A stretch of 64,000 nt of DNA. Source: Bacteroidaceae bacterium. GTDB taxonomy: Bacteria; Bacteroidota; Bacteroidia; Bacteroidales; Bacteroidaceae. The stretch spans positions 1 through 64,000 of the forward strand of contig JAFWAX010000045.1 of assembly GCA_017507385.1 (NCBI GenBank), in the 5' to 3' direction. The translations under genes were made by a program, and so were the position numbers. Of the stretch, positions 44,397 through 52,046 are shown piece after piece (the stretch's first letter is position 1; each line of letters starts with the position of its first letter). Below the pieces are notes generated by a model, which was given only the letters and a program-made list of their open reading frames with translations, made no database searches and was not told where the DNA came from.

Positions 44397-44612
44397 AACG
44401 TGAGTTCGACAAATTCATGTCGTCATTTTTGCAGCTGCGATTGCAGGGCGATAAGCGAATAATAGACCGTACCCCTCGGGTACGGCGCATCGCACCCCTC
44501 GGGTGCGGTATGGCGGACCCGAGGGGTGCGATTTTACAGAAAGACATATTCTTTCTTTTTCAATTATAGATAACGATGAGTTTGAATATGTGCTAATTCG
44601 TCAACTCACGTT
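44397..44612. mobile_element. complete TIR element with a CCCTCGGG-type interior
   Basis: 216 bases bounded by AACGTGAGTTCGACAAATT (44397-44415) and the inverse of AACGTGAGTTGACGAATT (44612-44595). The outside bases ATT and AAT extend the symmetry. The interior carries three palindromic units (44467-44530) and otherwise A/T-rich DNA without a gene. It fills the gap between the CoA-transferase start and the acyltransferase stop. Confidence 0.75.
44467..44530. repeat. array of three 17-bp palindromic units
   Basis: Units CGTACCC-CTC-GGGTACG, CGCACCC-CTC-GGGTGCG and a degenerate GGACCC-GAG-GGGTGCG are spaced at about 24 bases. The same unit type recurs at 58586-58648. Confidence 0.85.
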
Positions 44613-44631
44613 AATGATATATGTGTTATGT

Positions 44632-45660
44632 CTATTTGATGGAGTCGAAGTTGTCTTCTAATTCTTTTTTGTTTTTAGGCTCGTAGATAACCTTGTTGGC
44701 TCCACTTGTTATGCGCGCATATTCGGGATGCTCTTTCGCAAAGTTGTCGATGTAACGTATCCTTTTCTGGTCGTATAATTCGCTGACTGCGATGAGAATG
44801 CCTGTTTCTTCAACATCTCCGAATCCGTAATTGATGGCTGTTCCAAACATCTTCATGGTTGGGGAAAGACCCATATAGGCATTGATGAGCGGAGGGATGT
44901 TGTAGCCTAATGCACGAACCTCTCTATTGAGAATCTTGTAATCCTCTTTAAATGTTTCTTCGCAGAACAGTTTTTCAAATTCTTTTGTATCGTGTTCTAA
45001 TTCAAGCGGTTTTGTTGGGATTACTAATTCGTCTTTGTCACCGAAGTGCTTGCGGAGGAAGTAGAGAATCATATCACGTCCCTTGCGGTTGTAGCTTGGG
45101 TACATCGTCATCTTTCCGAAGAAATATTTGCAGTCGGGCATGATGACAGCCAATGCGCCGAGTCCATCCCATAAGTTGTCAAGCGCGAAAATGGACTTGT
45201 TGTCAGAACGGGTGGACTGATATTCGAGCGTTACAAATGAGCGTCCTAACTCTATGGTGTATGGCATGTAGTTCTTGATGAAATTGCCGGAGAAATGGAA
45301 CATGTGGCTTGTCGCCAAAATCGGCTGTCCATTGCTGTCCAGCTTGATGTCAGGACCAAGGATGTAACGGTAGCCTCCGATGATTTCTGACGCATCGGGA
45401 TTCCATACGATGAGCTGCTTGTATGGATTCTCCATGGTGTCGAATTCGTCAAGGTCGCAGTCGAGTCCCGTGCCACCTCCTGCTGCACGGAAGGCGATTT
45501 CTCTCAAACGCCCGATTTCTCGGACAACGTTGGGCGAATCCTGCCATGTAACCACGTAAACCTCATTGTTGCTCTTGCTGGTCATGCGCAAGCGCTTGTC
45601 GTCTGTCAGTTCTGCTTTCAGCACCTCCTTGGGGATAGGTGCAATGATTTCTGCTTCCAT
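44632..45660 (-). CDS. glsB: GNAT-type N-acyltransferase, OlsB/GlsB-like (amino-acid lipid synthesis)
   Basis: 342 residues from the ATG at 45660 (MEAEIIAPIPKEVL). The frame runs further upstream, but that part overlaps the acyltransferase gene out of frame. The family features are REIAFRAAGGGTGLDCDLDEF and YRYILG, then IELGRSFVTLEYQ and WDGLGA. Such enzymes add a 3-hydroxy-acyl chain to ornithine, or to glycine in Bacteroides (GlsB). With the adjacent O-acyltransferase it should make a phosphorus-free amino-acid lipid; glycine as the amino acid is an inference from related species. Confidence 0.82.
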   Translation of the reverse strand: MEAEIIAPIPKEVLKAELTDDKRLRMTSKSNNEVYVVTWQDSPNVVREIGRLREIAFRAAGGGTGLDCDLDEFDTMENPYKQLIVWNPDASEIIGGYRYILGPDIKLDSNGQPILATSHMFHFSGNFIKNYMPYTIELGRSFVTLEYQSTRSDNKSIFALDNLWDGLGALAVIMPDCKYFFGKMTMYPSYNRKGRDMILYFLRKHFGDKDELVIPTKPLELEHDTKEFEKLFCEETFKEDYKILNREVRALGYNIPPLINAYMGLSPTMKMFGTAINYGFGDVEETGILIAVSELYDQKRIRYIDNFAKEHPEYARITSGANKVIYEPKNKKELEDNFDSIK

Positions 45661-45677
45661 ATAGTGATGAAATTCTT

Positions 45678-46550
45678 CTATTCTTCGTGAAGTTGATATA
45701 CTTTTTCTTTTACCCATTGTGCCCATTCGTGGGGAGTCTTGGACTTGTCGAATGTTTGCCAAGGTATTGGCTCTCCGAAAGTGACCGTGAAGGTTTTGCC
45801 TTGATTCTTGTACATTTCGTCGGCAAGATACAGCATGGCTATGTTGAACTTCAGGTGCAGGCGTTTGCACCAGCGGGCTATGTTGTAGAAACGCTCGGAG
45901 TTCCGCCCGGAGAAGTGCACGGGGATAATATCTCTATGGTATTGGACGGATTTCGTAATGAAGGTCTTTTTCCATTCCAGATCCCTGATGCTCTCGTCTT
46001 CTCCTTTCCTCGAGCAGAGTCCGGCAGGGAACATGACCACGTTTTTCTGAGATTGAAAGGCTGCTTCGACTATCTTGGGAAAGTCCCTTCCGTTGCGCCC
46101 GGTCTTGTTGATGGGTACGCATAGTGGAGCAAGCCCTTTGAGGTTCATCAAGAGGTCGTTGACCAGATAGACCATTTGGCTGTCGTACTTGCGGCAAACG
46201 GCCAATCCCAGAATCAGTCCATCTTGTCCGCCGAGAGGATGATTGCTTACAAAGGTGAAATAGTGCCCTCTTTCATTTTCCGGGAGTGCGCCCATCCCTT
46301 CTTGGGTGATGCCGTTGATGTTTGTTTGCACGATGGCTTTGCATCTCATGTAGTTAAGACATCCGTCAATCCATTCCGCTCCGCTTTTTCCCATCCCCTC
46401 TCCACACAGGTATATGTTCATCCAGTCCTGATGGATTATTTTTTTCAGCCATGTGGCTACAAACTTCGGAACGAACTTTGATTTTGTGCCGAGTTTGCTG
46501 CTTAGGATTTGATCGATGTCAATCTTGAATTCTTCTCTTTGAATAGCCAT
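45678..46550 (-). CDS. glsA: 1-acylglycerol-3-phosphate-type O-acyltransferase, OlsA/GlsA-like
   Basis: 290 residues from the ATG at 46550 (MAIQREEFKIDIDQIL). The PlsC-type motifs are visible, with SNHPLGGQDGL in place of NHxxxxD, then FPAGLCSRKGE as the FPEG-like block. It would add a second fatty acid to the hydroxyl of the N-acylated amino acid made by the next gene, 17 bases downstream. A -7 box TAATTTTG (minus, 46576-46569) stands about 20 bases upstream. Confidence 0.82.
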   Translation of the reverse strand: MAIQREEFKIDIDQILSSKLGTKSKFVPKFVATWLKKIIHQDWMNIYLCGEGMGKSGAEWIDGCLNYMRCKAIVQTNINGITQEGMGALPENERGHYFTFVSNHPLGGQDGLILGLAVCRKYDSQMVYLVNDLLMNLKGLAPLCVPINKTGRNGRDFPKIVEAAFQSQKNVVMFPAGLCSRKGEDESIRDLEWKKTFITKSVQYHRDIIPVHFSGRNSERFYNIARWCKRLHLKFNIAMLYLADEMYKNQGKTFTVTFGEPIPWQTFDKSKTPHEWAQWVKEKVYQLHEE

Positions 46551-46640
46551 AACATTGAAAAGTTCATGCAAAATTATTAAATATTTTTCTTTTTAGAGTA
46601 AAAAAACACGCTTTTTCATTGATTAGAAATAAAAATGGAG

Positions 46641-46648
46641 TAAATTTG
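46641..46648 (+). promoter_or_regulatory. -7 box of the polysaccharide export operon
   Basis: TAAATTTG with TTG 19 bases upstream (46619-46621) fits the consensus, about 60 bases before the first gene; divergent from the acyltransferase promoter at 46569-46576. Confidence 0.6.
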
Positions 46649-46710
46649 CAGTCGTTATTCGTTAATAAGTGTTCACTTTTGTATTCAAGTGACGAAATTA
46701 TGATTGAACT

Positions 46711-47508
46711 ATGAAAAAAATCTTATCTCTTCTGTGCACGGTAATGCTCGTGCTTTCTTCGTGTGATTCAGTGCGTGATTTTTATTATTTTCAGGACACT
46801 CAAGCTGGAGATGTTAACAAGGTTCTAAATGCTGCCCAAACCATAAAGATTAAGCCGTATGATAAGATTTCAATCTTGGTTACTTGCAAGGATCCACAGC
46901 TTGCGGCAATATACAATCTGCTGTCTTCATACAATCGTTTAGGACAGACCAATGCTGCATATAGTAGTGGCGGATATATCTCCTATTATACAGTTGATGA
47001 GCAGGGGAATGTGGATTTTCCTATGTTGGGGAAGATACATGTTGCAGGCTTGAGCCGTACAGAGATTGCAGAAAAAGTGAAGTTGCACCTTACTACAGCT
47101 CCACAGGGTGTGAAGGACGCTACTGTTACGGTGGAATTTGCTGATTTGCATGTCGGTGTGCTTGGCGAGGTTCGTTCTGCAGGCATCGTTCCGATAGATC
47201 GTGATCAATTCACCATTTTGAATGCCTTGGAGAAAGTTGGCGATTTGACTCAGTATGGTAACAGAAAGAATGTGAAGGTGTTCCGTAAAGTCAATGATGT
47301 GATACGTACGTATGAAGTTGATTTGACCAACTTCAATTCGATGTGTTCGTCACCAGTATATATGCTCCAGCAGGGTGACATTATCTATGTTGAGCCTAAT
47401 AAGGTGAAAGCGCGTCAGAGCACAGCGACAGGCAATACACTTCTTACTCCATCTTTCTGGATGTCTGTCATTTCAGTGGCTGTTTCTGTAGCAGTGCTGT
47501 TGAAGTAA
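46711..47508 (+). CDS. outer-membrane polysaccharide export lipoprotein (Wza family)
   Basis: 265 residues. The lipobox is MLVLSSC (about residues 12-18). The poly_export domain (YFQDTQAGD, then IKPYDKISILVTCKDPQL and VDEQGNVDFPMLGKIHVAGL) is followed by a SLBB domain with VGVLGEVRSAGIVPI and a C-terminal hydrophobic segment (about 243-263). It forms the outer-membrane channel for capsule or exopolysaccharide. Gene order with the Wzc-type gene is standard. Confidence 0.93.
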   Translation: MKKILSLLCTVMLVLSSCDSVRDFYYFQDTQAGDVNKVLNAAQTIKIKPYDKISILVTCKDPQLAAIYNLLSSYNRLGQTNAAYSSGGYISYYTVDEQGNVDFPMLGKIHVAGLSRTEIAEKVKLHLTTAPQGVKDATVTVEFADLHVGVLGEVRSAGIVPIDRDQFTILNALEKVGDLTQYGNRKNVKVFRKVNDVIRTYEVDLTNFNSMCSSPVYMLQQGDIIYVEPNKVKARQSTATGNTLLTPSFWMSVISVAVSVAVLLK

Positions 47509-47550
47509 TACGAGAATTTAATTAGACCTTTTTATACTAAAAGAAAATAT

Positions 47551-50037
47551 ATGGCTGAAGATAAATTGAAGCAAGTAGAATCCAGTTCTACAGAAAATGA
47601 GAATGAGGGTATAGGTATCATGGATATTCTCTCTCTCTGTTTGAGTAATTGGAAATGGTTGGTTTTTTCTGTGTTTGTGTGCCTTGCTGTGGCAGTCTTG
47701 TACATAAAGAGAACTCCGCCTACATATCAGCGGACAGCAGCTGTGCTTATCAAGGATGACAAGCAGAGTATCCGACGCTCATCAGGTGTTGCCGAACTCT
47801 CTGAATTGGGAGGGTTGGGAATGCAGTCAAATGTTTACAATGAAATCTTGACTTTTAAGTCTCCTGCAATTATGAGCGGCGTGGTAAAGGCTCTCGGGCT
47901 GGAAGTGGATTGCTATGCAGAAGGCTTCTTTTACGATAAACTGCTTTATGGGACTACGGCGCCTTATCGTGTCCAGTTCTTGGAGATGGAAAACGATTTC
48001 CTCGCGGGAGAACTGCAGGTTGACGGGGAAAGCTATCAGCTGAAAATAAAGACGTTAAATAAGGAAAAGGTTGAAGAAGTAGTCAAAGGAGATTTCCTCG
48101 ACAGCGTCAAGATTTCCAACGGCGGTTCAATCATCGTAAGCCGTAATTCATATTATTTGCCAGATACGCTTGATGGCAAGAAGGAACCTACTCAGTTTGA
48201 GATAGTAAAATACAAGAATAATCAAGCAATTGAGAATTGTTTGAAGAACTTGGGGGCGGATTTGGCCGATAAAAATGCAGATGTCATCAATCTGGCATAT
48301 ACAGATGTTTCCATTGAACGTGCTACAGATGTTGTCAATGCTCTCATTCAGGTCTATAATGAGAAATGGCTGGAAGAGAAGAATCAGATAACGGTCAGCA
48401 CTTCACAGTTCATTGACGAGAGACTTGCTGTCATCGAGAAAGAACTCGGTTCTGTGGACAATTCAATCTCTTCTTATAAGAGTGCCAATCGTATTCCTGA
48501 TATAGAACTTGCTGCTGATGCATATTTCACCATGTCAACCGAAGCAAGTGATCAACTGCTTGATTACAATAATCGTAAGGCGATGGCAAACTTTGTTCGT
48601 CAGCAGTTGAATAGCAATATAGTTAAGAATCAGTTGCTTCCTGCCAATTCTGGAATAGAGAATCCAAGCATTGAAGAACAGATTTCCGAGTATAATAAGA
48701 ACCTTCTTCAGCGCAATAATCTTGCAGCCAACAGTAACGAGCAGAATCCGCTTGTGATGGAATTTGATGAGACACTTTCGCAGATGCGCAAGATGATTAT
48801 TGCATCGCTCGACAATTATGTTCATACGCTTGAAGGACAAATCAACACGCTGGAGCGCAAAGAGGAACGTTCTGTTTCTCAGTTGACAACCAGTCCCGAC
48901 CAGGCAAAATACATTCTTTCTGTAGAACGTCAGCAAAAGGTAAAAGAGTCACTCTATCTCTTCCTGTTGCAGAAGCGCGAGGAGAACGAAATCGGTCAAA
49001 CCTTTACGGCATACAACACCCGTATCATCAACTGGGCTGTTGGTTCTGAACGTCCTGTAGCTCCTTCAAAAGGCAAGATTCTGCTCATTGCGTTCGCTCT
49101 TGGACTTGCATTCCCAATAGGTGTCATCTACCTGAAAGAGATGAGCAATACAACCGTGAGAGGCCGCAAAGACCTTGAGAATATGGCTATTCCATTTATT
49201 GGTGAAATTCCGATGGCATTCATCAAGAAGAAAGAGCGTTTTGTTTTCCTTAAAGAGCTTGGAGCAAGAATGAGCAAGAAGAAGCAGCACATGGCAGAGG
49301 AAAAACGGCAGATTGTCGTGAAAGACCGCAAGCGCGACTTTGTAAACGAAGCATTCCGTGTGGTACAAACCAATTTGGAGTTCATGCTGGGTCATGAAGG
49401 CGATAAGGTTGTCATGACATCCTCGTTCAATCCTGGTTCAGGAAAGACTTTCCTTGGAATGAATATAGCTGTCAGCTATGCCATTAAGGGGAAGAAAGTT
49501 GTGGTTGTGGACCTTGACTTGCGTAAGGCTTCATTAAGTACATACGTGGATAACCCTAAGCAGGGTGTGGCTGCCTATCTGAATGGTGATGTGAAGGATT
49601 ATCATGAAGTGATTGTTAGCGGAACGCTGCGCGAAGGGCTTGATGTCATTCCTTGTGGTGTACTTCCTCCTAATCCGGCAGAGTTGCTTTATAGCCTCAA
49701 TCTGGAAAAGATGATTAAGTCGCTTCGCGAGGAGTATGATTATGTGTTCTTGGATTGTCCTCCTGTCGAGATGCTGGCAGATTCAACCATCATTAATAAA
49801 TATGTCGATTTGACCGCTTTCGTTGTTCGTGCAGGACTGTTTGAGCGCAGCTTGCTTCCCAAGTTGGATGAGATGTACAAGGACAAGCGTTATAAGAACA
49901 TGGCTATTATATTGAACGCAACCGATGTTATAGGAGGACGCTACGGCAAATATGGCTACGGCAAATATGGCTACGGCAAATATGGCTACGGCAAATATGG
50001 CTATGGTTACGGGAATTACGGCGATGCGGAGAGCTAA
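47551..50037 (+). CDS. Wzc-type polysaccharide co-polymerase/tyrosine autokinase
   Basis: 828 residues. An N-terminal helix (about 32-54), a long periplasmic coiled coil and a second helix (about 508-530) form the Wzz part. The kinase domain shows Walker A NPGSGKTFLGMN (about 625), Walker A' VVVVDLDLRK (about 650) and Walker B YVFLDCPP (about 732). The tail has a GYGKY repeat giving many tyrosines for autophosphorylation. It controls chain length and export with the Wza-like protein. Its likely phosphatase is the CpsB-type gene downstream. Confidence 0.95.
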   Translation: MAEDKLKQVESSSTENENEGIGIMDILSLCLSNWKWLVFSVFVCLAVAVLYIKRTPPTYQRTAAVLIKDDKQSIRRSSGVAELSELGGLGMQSNVYNEILTFKSPAIMSGVVKALGLEVDCYAEGFFYDKLLYGTTAPYRVQFLEMENDFLAGELQVDGESYQLKIKTLNKEKVEEVVKGDFLDSVKISNGGSIIVSRNSYYLPDTLDGKKEPTQFEIVKYKNNQAIENCLKNLGADLADKNADVINLAYTDVSIERATDVVNALIQVYNEKWLEEKNQITVSTSQFIDERLAVIEKELGSVDNSISSYKSANRIPDIELAADAYFTMSTEASDQLLDYNNRKAMANFVRQQLNSNIVKNQLLPANSGIENPSIEEQISEYNKNLLQRNNLAANSNEQNPLVMEFDETLSQMRKMIIASLDNYVHTLEGQINTLERKEERSVSQLTTSPDQAKYILSVERQQKVKESLYLFLLQKREENEIGQTFTAYNTRIINWAVGSERPVAPSKGKILLIAFALGLAFPIGVIYLKEMSNTTVRGRKDLENMAIPFIGEIPMAFIKKKERFVFLKELGARMSKKKQHMAEEKRQIVVKDRKRDFVNEAFRVVQTNLEFMLGHEGDKVVMTSSFNPGSGKTFLGMNIAVSYAIKGKKVVVVDLDLRKASLSTYVDNPKQGVAAYLNGDVKDYHEVIVSGTLREGLDVIPCGVLPPNPAELLYSLNLEKMIKSLREEYDYVFLDCPPVEMLADSTIINKYVDLTAFVVRAGLFERSLLPKLDEMYKDKRYKNMAIILNATDVIGGRYGKYGYGKYGYGKYGYGKYGYGYGNYGDAES
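49941..50000 (+). repeat. four perfect 15-bp in-frame tandem repeats in the Wzc tail
   Basis: CTACGGCAAATATGG occurs four times without change, encoding the YGKYG tail repeat. Loss or gain of a unit keeps the reading frame. Confidence 0.95.
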
Positions 50038-50164
50038 ATAAATAAAAAGTCAGGGTGTGTTTTTTTATCAAAGTGTCGCTAAAAGCATTCCCTATAATAT
50101 AAATAATGTAATTCTGCAGATTAGGCAGATTCCATTTATGAGAGAAAAATGCAGTTTTGTTCAG

Positions 50165-50224
50165 ACCGCACTGAAAATACGGAAACCCGCTTTACAAGCC
50201 GGCTTTCCGTATTTTCAGTGCGGT
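50165..50224. repeat. 21-bp perfect stem inside the export operon
   Basis: ACCGCACTGAAAATACGGAAA (50165-50185) pairs exactly with 50204-50224 around an 18-base loop containing GCCGGC. It lies in the 263-base gap between the Wzc-type and CpsB-type genes and could attenuate or process the transcript. No T run follows. Confidence 0.8.
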
Positions 50225-50300
50225 TCGCGCAGGATTCAAAATGGGCTCTCCGATAAAATCGATAATCATTATAAATTATTCACTTAATATATAATAGCTT

Positions 50301-51020
50301 ATGCTTTTCTTCAATACAAAAAAGAAGTTGATAGATACAGGAGTGCTGGGCGGTGCAGTGGACTGGCACAGCCATATTCTTCCTGGTGTAGATGATGGAG
50401 TCCGCACGATGGAGGAATCTCTTGCTACACTTGCTTACTATGAGAAGATTGGCATTAGCGAGGTGTGGCTGACTCCTCATATCATGGAGGATATCCCCAA
50501 TACGACAGAGGAACTTCGTGCATCCTATGAAGAGCTGAAAGCGGCGTATGACGGGCCTGTGAAGCTGAATTTGGCTGCTGAAAATATGCTTGACAATCTG
50601 TTTGATGAGCGTTTGGCGGCAGGCGACCTTCTGCCCGTAGGTGCAAAGGGCGACCACCTTCTGGTGGAGACGTCTTATTATCAGCCGCCAATAGACCTTT
50701 ACGGCACGTTGAAGCGTGTGATGGAATTGGGCTATCAGCCTATTTTGGCTCATCCTGAGCGTTATCGCTATATGGAGGAACATGATTATGAAGCTTTGGT
50801 GGGCATGAAAGTGAAGTTGCAGCTCAATCTTGTGTCGTTGGCTGGCGGCTATGGCAAGCTGGCGCAAGATAAGGCGCAGTCTCTTCTTCTCAAGGGCTAT
50901 TACAGCTTGTGGGGTTCAGACCTTCATCATCTGCCGCATTTCAAGGAGGCGATTCATGAGAAGGCTCTCAAAAAGGAGGTGCTGGAGAATTTGCCAAGCA
51001 TACATAATTGTCTGATTTAG
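50301..51020 (+). CDS. CpsB/CapC-type PHP tyrosine-protein phosphatase
   Basis: 239 residues. The metal-binding PHP motifs are DWHSHILPGVDDG (about 20), LTPHIME, ILAHPERYRYM and WGSDLHHL. It removes phosphate from the tyrosine tail of the Wzc-type kinase, setting the phosphorylation cycle needed for export. It is the last gene before a strong terminator; no glycosyltransferase or polymerase gene follows. Confidence 0.93.
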   Translation: MLFFNTKKKLIDTGVLGGAVDWHSHILPGVDDGVRTMEESLATLAYYEKIGISEVWLTPHIMEDIPNTTEELRASYEELKAAYDGPVKLNLAAENMLDNLFDERLAAGDLLPVGAKGDHLLVETSYYQPPIDLYGTLKRVMELGYQPILAHPERYRYMEEHDYEALVGMKVKLQLNLVSLAGGYGKLAQDKAQSLLLKGYYSLWGSDLHHLPHFKEAIHEKALKKEVLENLPSIHNCLI

Positions 51021-51032
51021 ACGAGTGTGAGG

Positions 51033-51086
51033 AAGCGCAGGAAGCCCTGCATGCATTGTGAGGTGCATGCAGGGCTTCCTGCGCTT
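51033..51086. terminator. 23-bp hairpin ending the export operon
   Basis: A perfect stem (51033-51055 with 51064-51086, eight-base loop) begins 12 bases after the CpsB stop. It lacks a T run. Confidence 0.75.
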
Positions 51087-51133
51087 TAGGGACTGTCGGG
51101 ATGATGTTCTATAGATGGAAGGTTTGTCTTTTT

Positions 51134-51326
51134 AACGTGAGTTCGATGAATTTGCATAAAGCATGCCGTTCCCTACGTTTCCACCGTCTGCATAATATTT
51201 AAAACACCGCTTACGAAATATTTCAAGCACGGTGTTTTAAATATTATGCGCACGGCGCATGCTAAAAGGGGAATCGTATTTTGTTCAAGTTGATTCATGC
51301 AGCTTTCAATTCGTCGAACTCACGTT
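51134..51326. mobile_element. complete TIR element with an AATATTTAAAACACCG-type interior
   Basis: 193 bases bounded by AACGTGAGTTCGATGAATT and the inverse of AACGTGAGTTCGACGAATT (18 of 19 identical). The interior holds a long inverted repeat, 51181-51209 with about 51230-51257, around the palindrome GAAATATTTC. GCATGC occurs just outside both arms. No open frame of note. Together with the hairpin at 51033 it accounts for most of 51021-51481; nothing else is seen there. Confidence 0.8.
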
Positions 51327-51481
51327 TTTTAGGGGAAAGTTGCATTTCTGCGTCAATGTTGTGTAGTAAATGTTACAGTGGGGTGTACGAAAGTATGTAA
51401 CATTTTCGGCGTTTGTACTGTGTATAGATGTTGGAGGGAAAGGGGATTTCAGTGAGCGAGGTGAGGTGGGCGTCTTGGCTC

Positions 51482-52045
51482 TTATTTCAGCAGCAGGATG
51501 CTTTCCTTGCCCATGTTGAAGATGAGGTCGATGATGGATAAGTCGGGCAAGAAACCGTGCTTGTGGCTGAAGACCTGATAGTAGGGGTGCGGAATAAATT
51601 CACGACCGGGGGTGATGCCTGTGTAGGCGTCTGTTTGGCGAATGTGTGGCTGCAAGTCGAGAAGTTGGCAGCATTGATGGATGAGTGCTTCGTTGAAGTC
51701 GATGAGGAATGTCCATGGCTGCTCGAAGATGGGGCGGAAGTCATCTTGCAGGTATTCGAAGAAGGGGGAGTTGAAGTAGCTTGTCTCCAGTGCATACCAG
51801 TGCTGCCGTTGCCAGTCGGAATGGCTGCTGATGCGAACGTCTCTCATCGGGCATTTCCCTTCTGTGAAGGTGCTGCGGTCAATGGGAATGGTCAGGTGCA
51901 GCGGTCCGTTGGGCGAGTCGATGGTGCATCGGTTGCGGATGGTCTGCTTCTGGTAGTTTTCGTGCTGTTCAATCAAAATTGGTTCGTCAGCCAAAAGGTT
52001 GACGAACCAGCTTATAGGGGGAAGGTATGCGCTTGGGAGTATCAT
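51482..52045 (-). CDS. WbqC family protein
   Basis: 187 residues from the ATG at 52045 (MILPSAYLPPISWF), which begins one base after the lepB stop; upstream codons in frame lie inside lepB. The start, QTIRNRCTIDSPNGPLHLTI and WYALETSYFNSPFFEYLQDD are typical of the WbqC-like group. The family occurs in surface-glycan clusters, but its reaction is not settled. Co-transcribed with lepB and dapB. Confidence 0.87.
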   Translation of the reverse strand: MILPSAYLPPISWFVNLLADEPILIEQHENYQKQTIRNRCTIDSPNGPLHLTIPIDRSTFTEGKCPMRDVRISSHSDWQRQHWYALETSYFNSPFFEYLQDDFRPIFEQPWTFLIDFNEALIHQCCQLLDLQPHIRQTDAYTGITPGREFIPHPYYQVFSHKHGFLPDLSIIDLIFNMGKESILLLK

Positions 52046-52046
52046 C

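Noticed and set aside
44397..44612. TIR element considered as an insertion sequence with its own transposase
   Set aside because: 216 bases cannot encode a transposase and no open frame of note lies between the ends; kept as non-autonomous.
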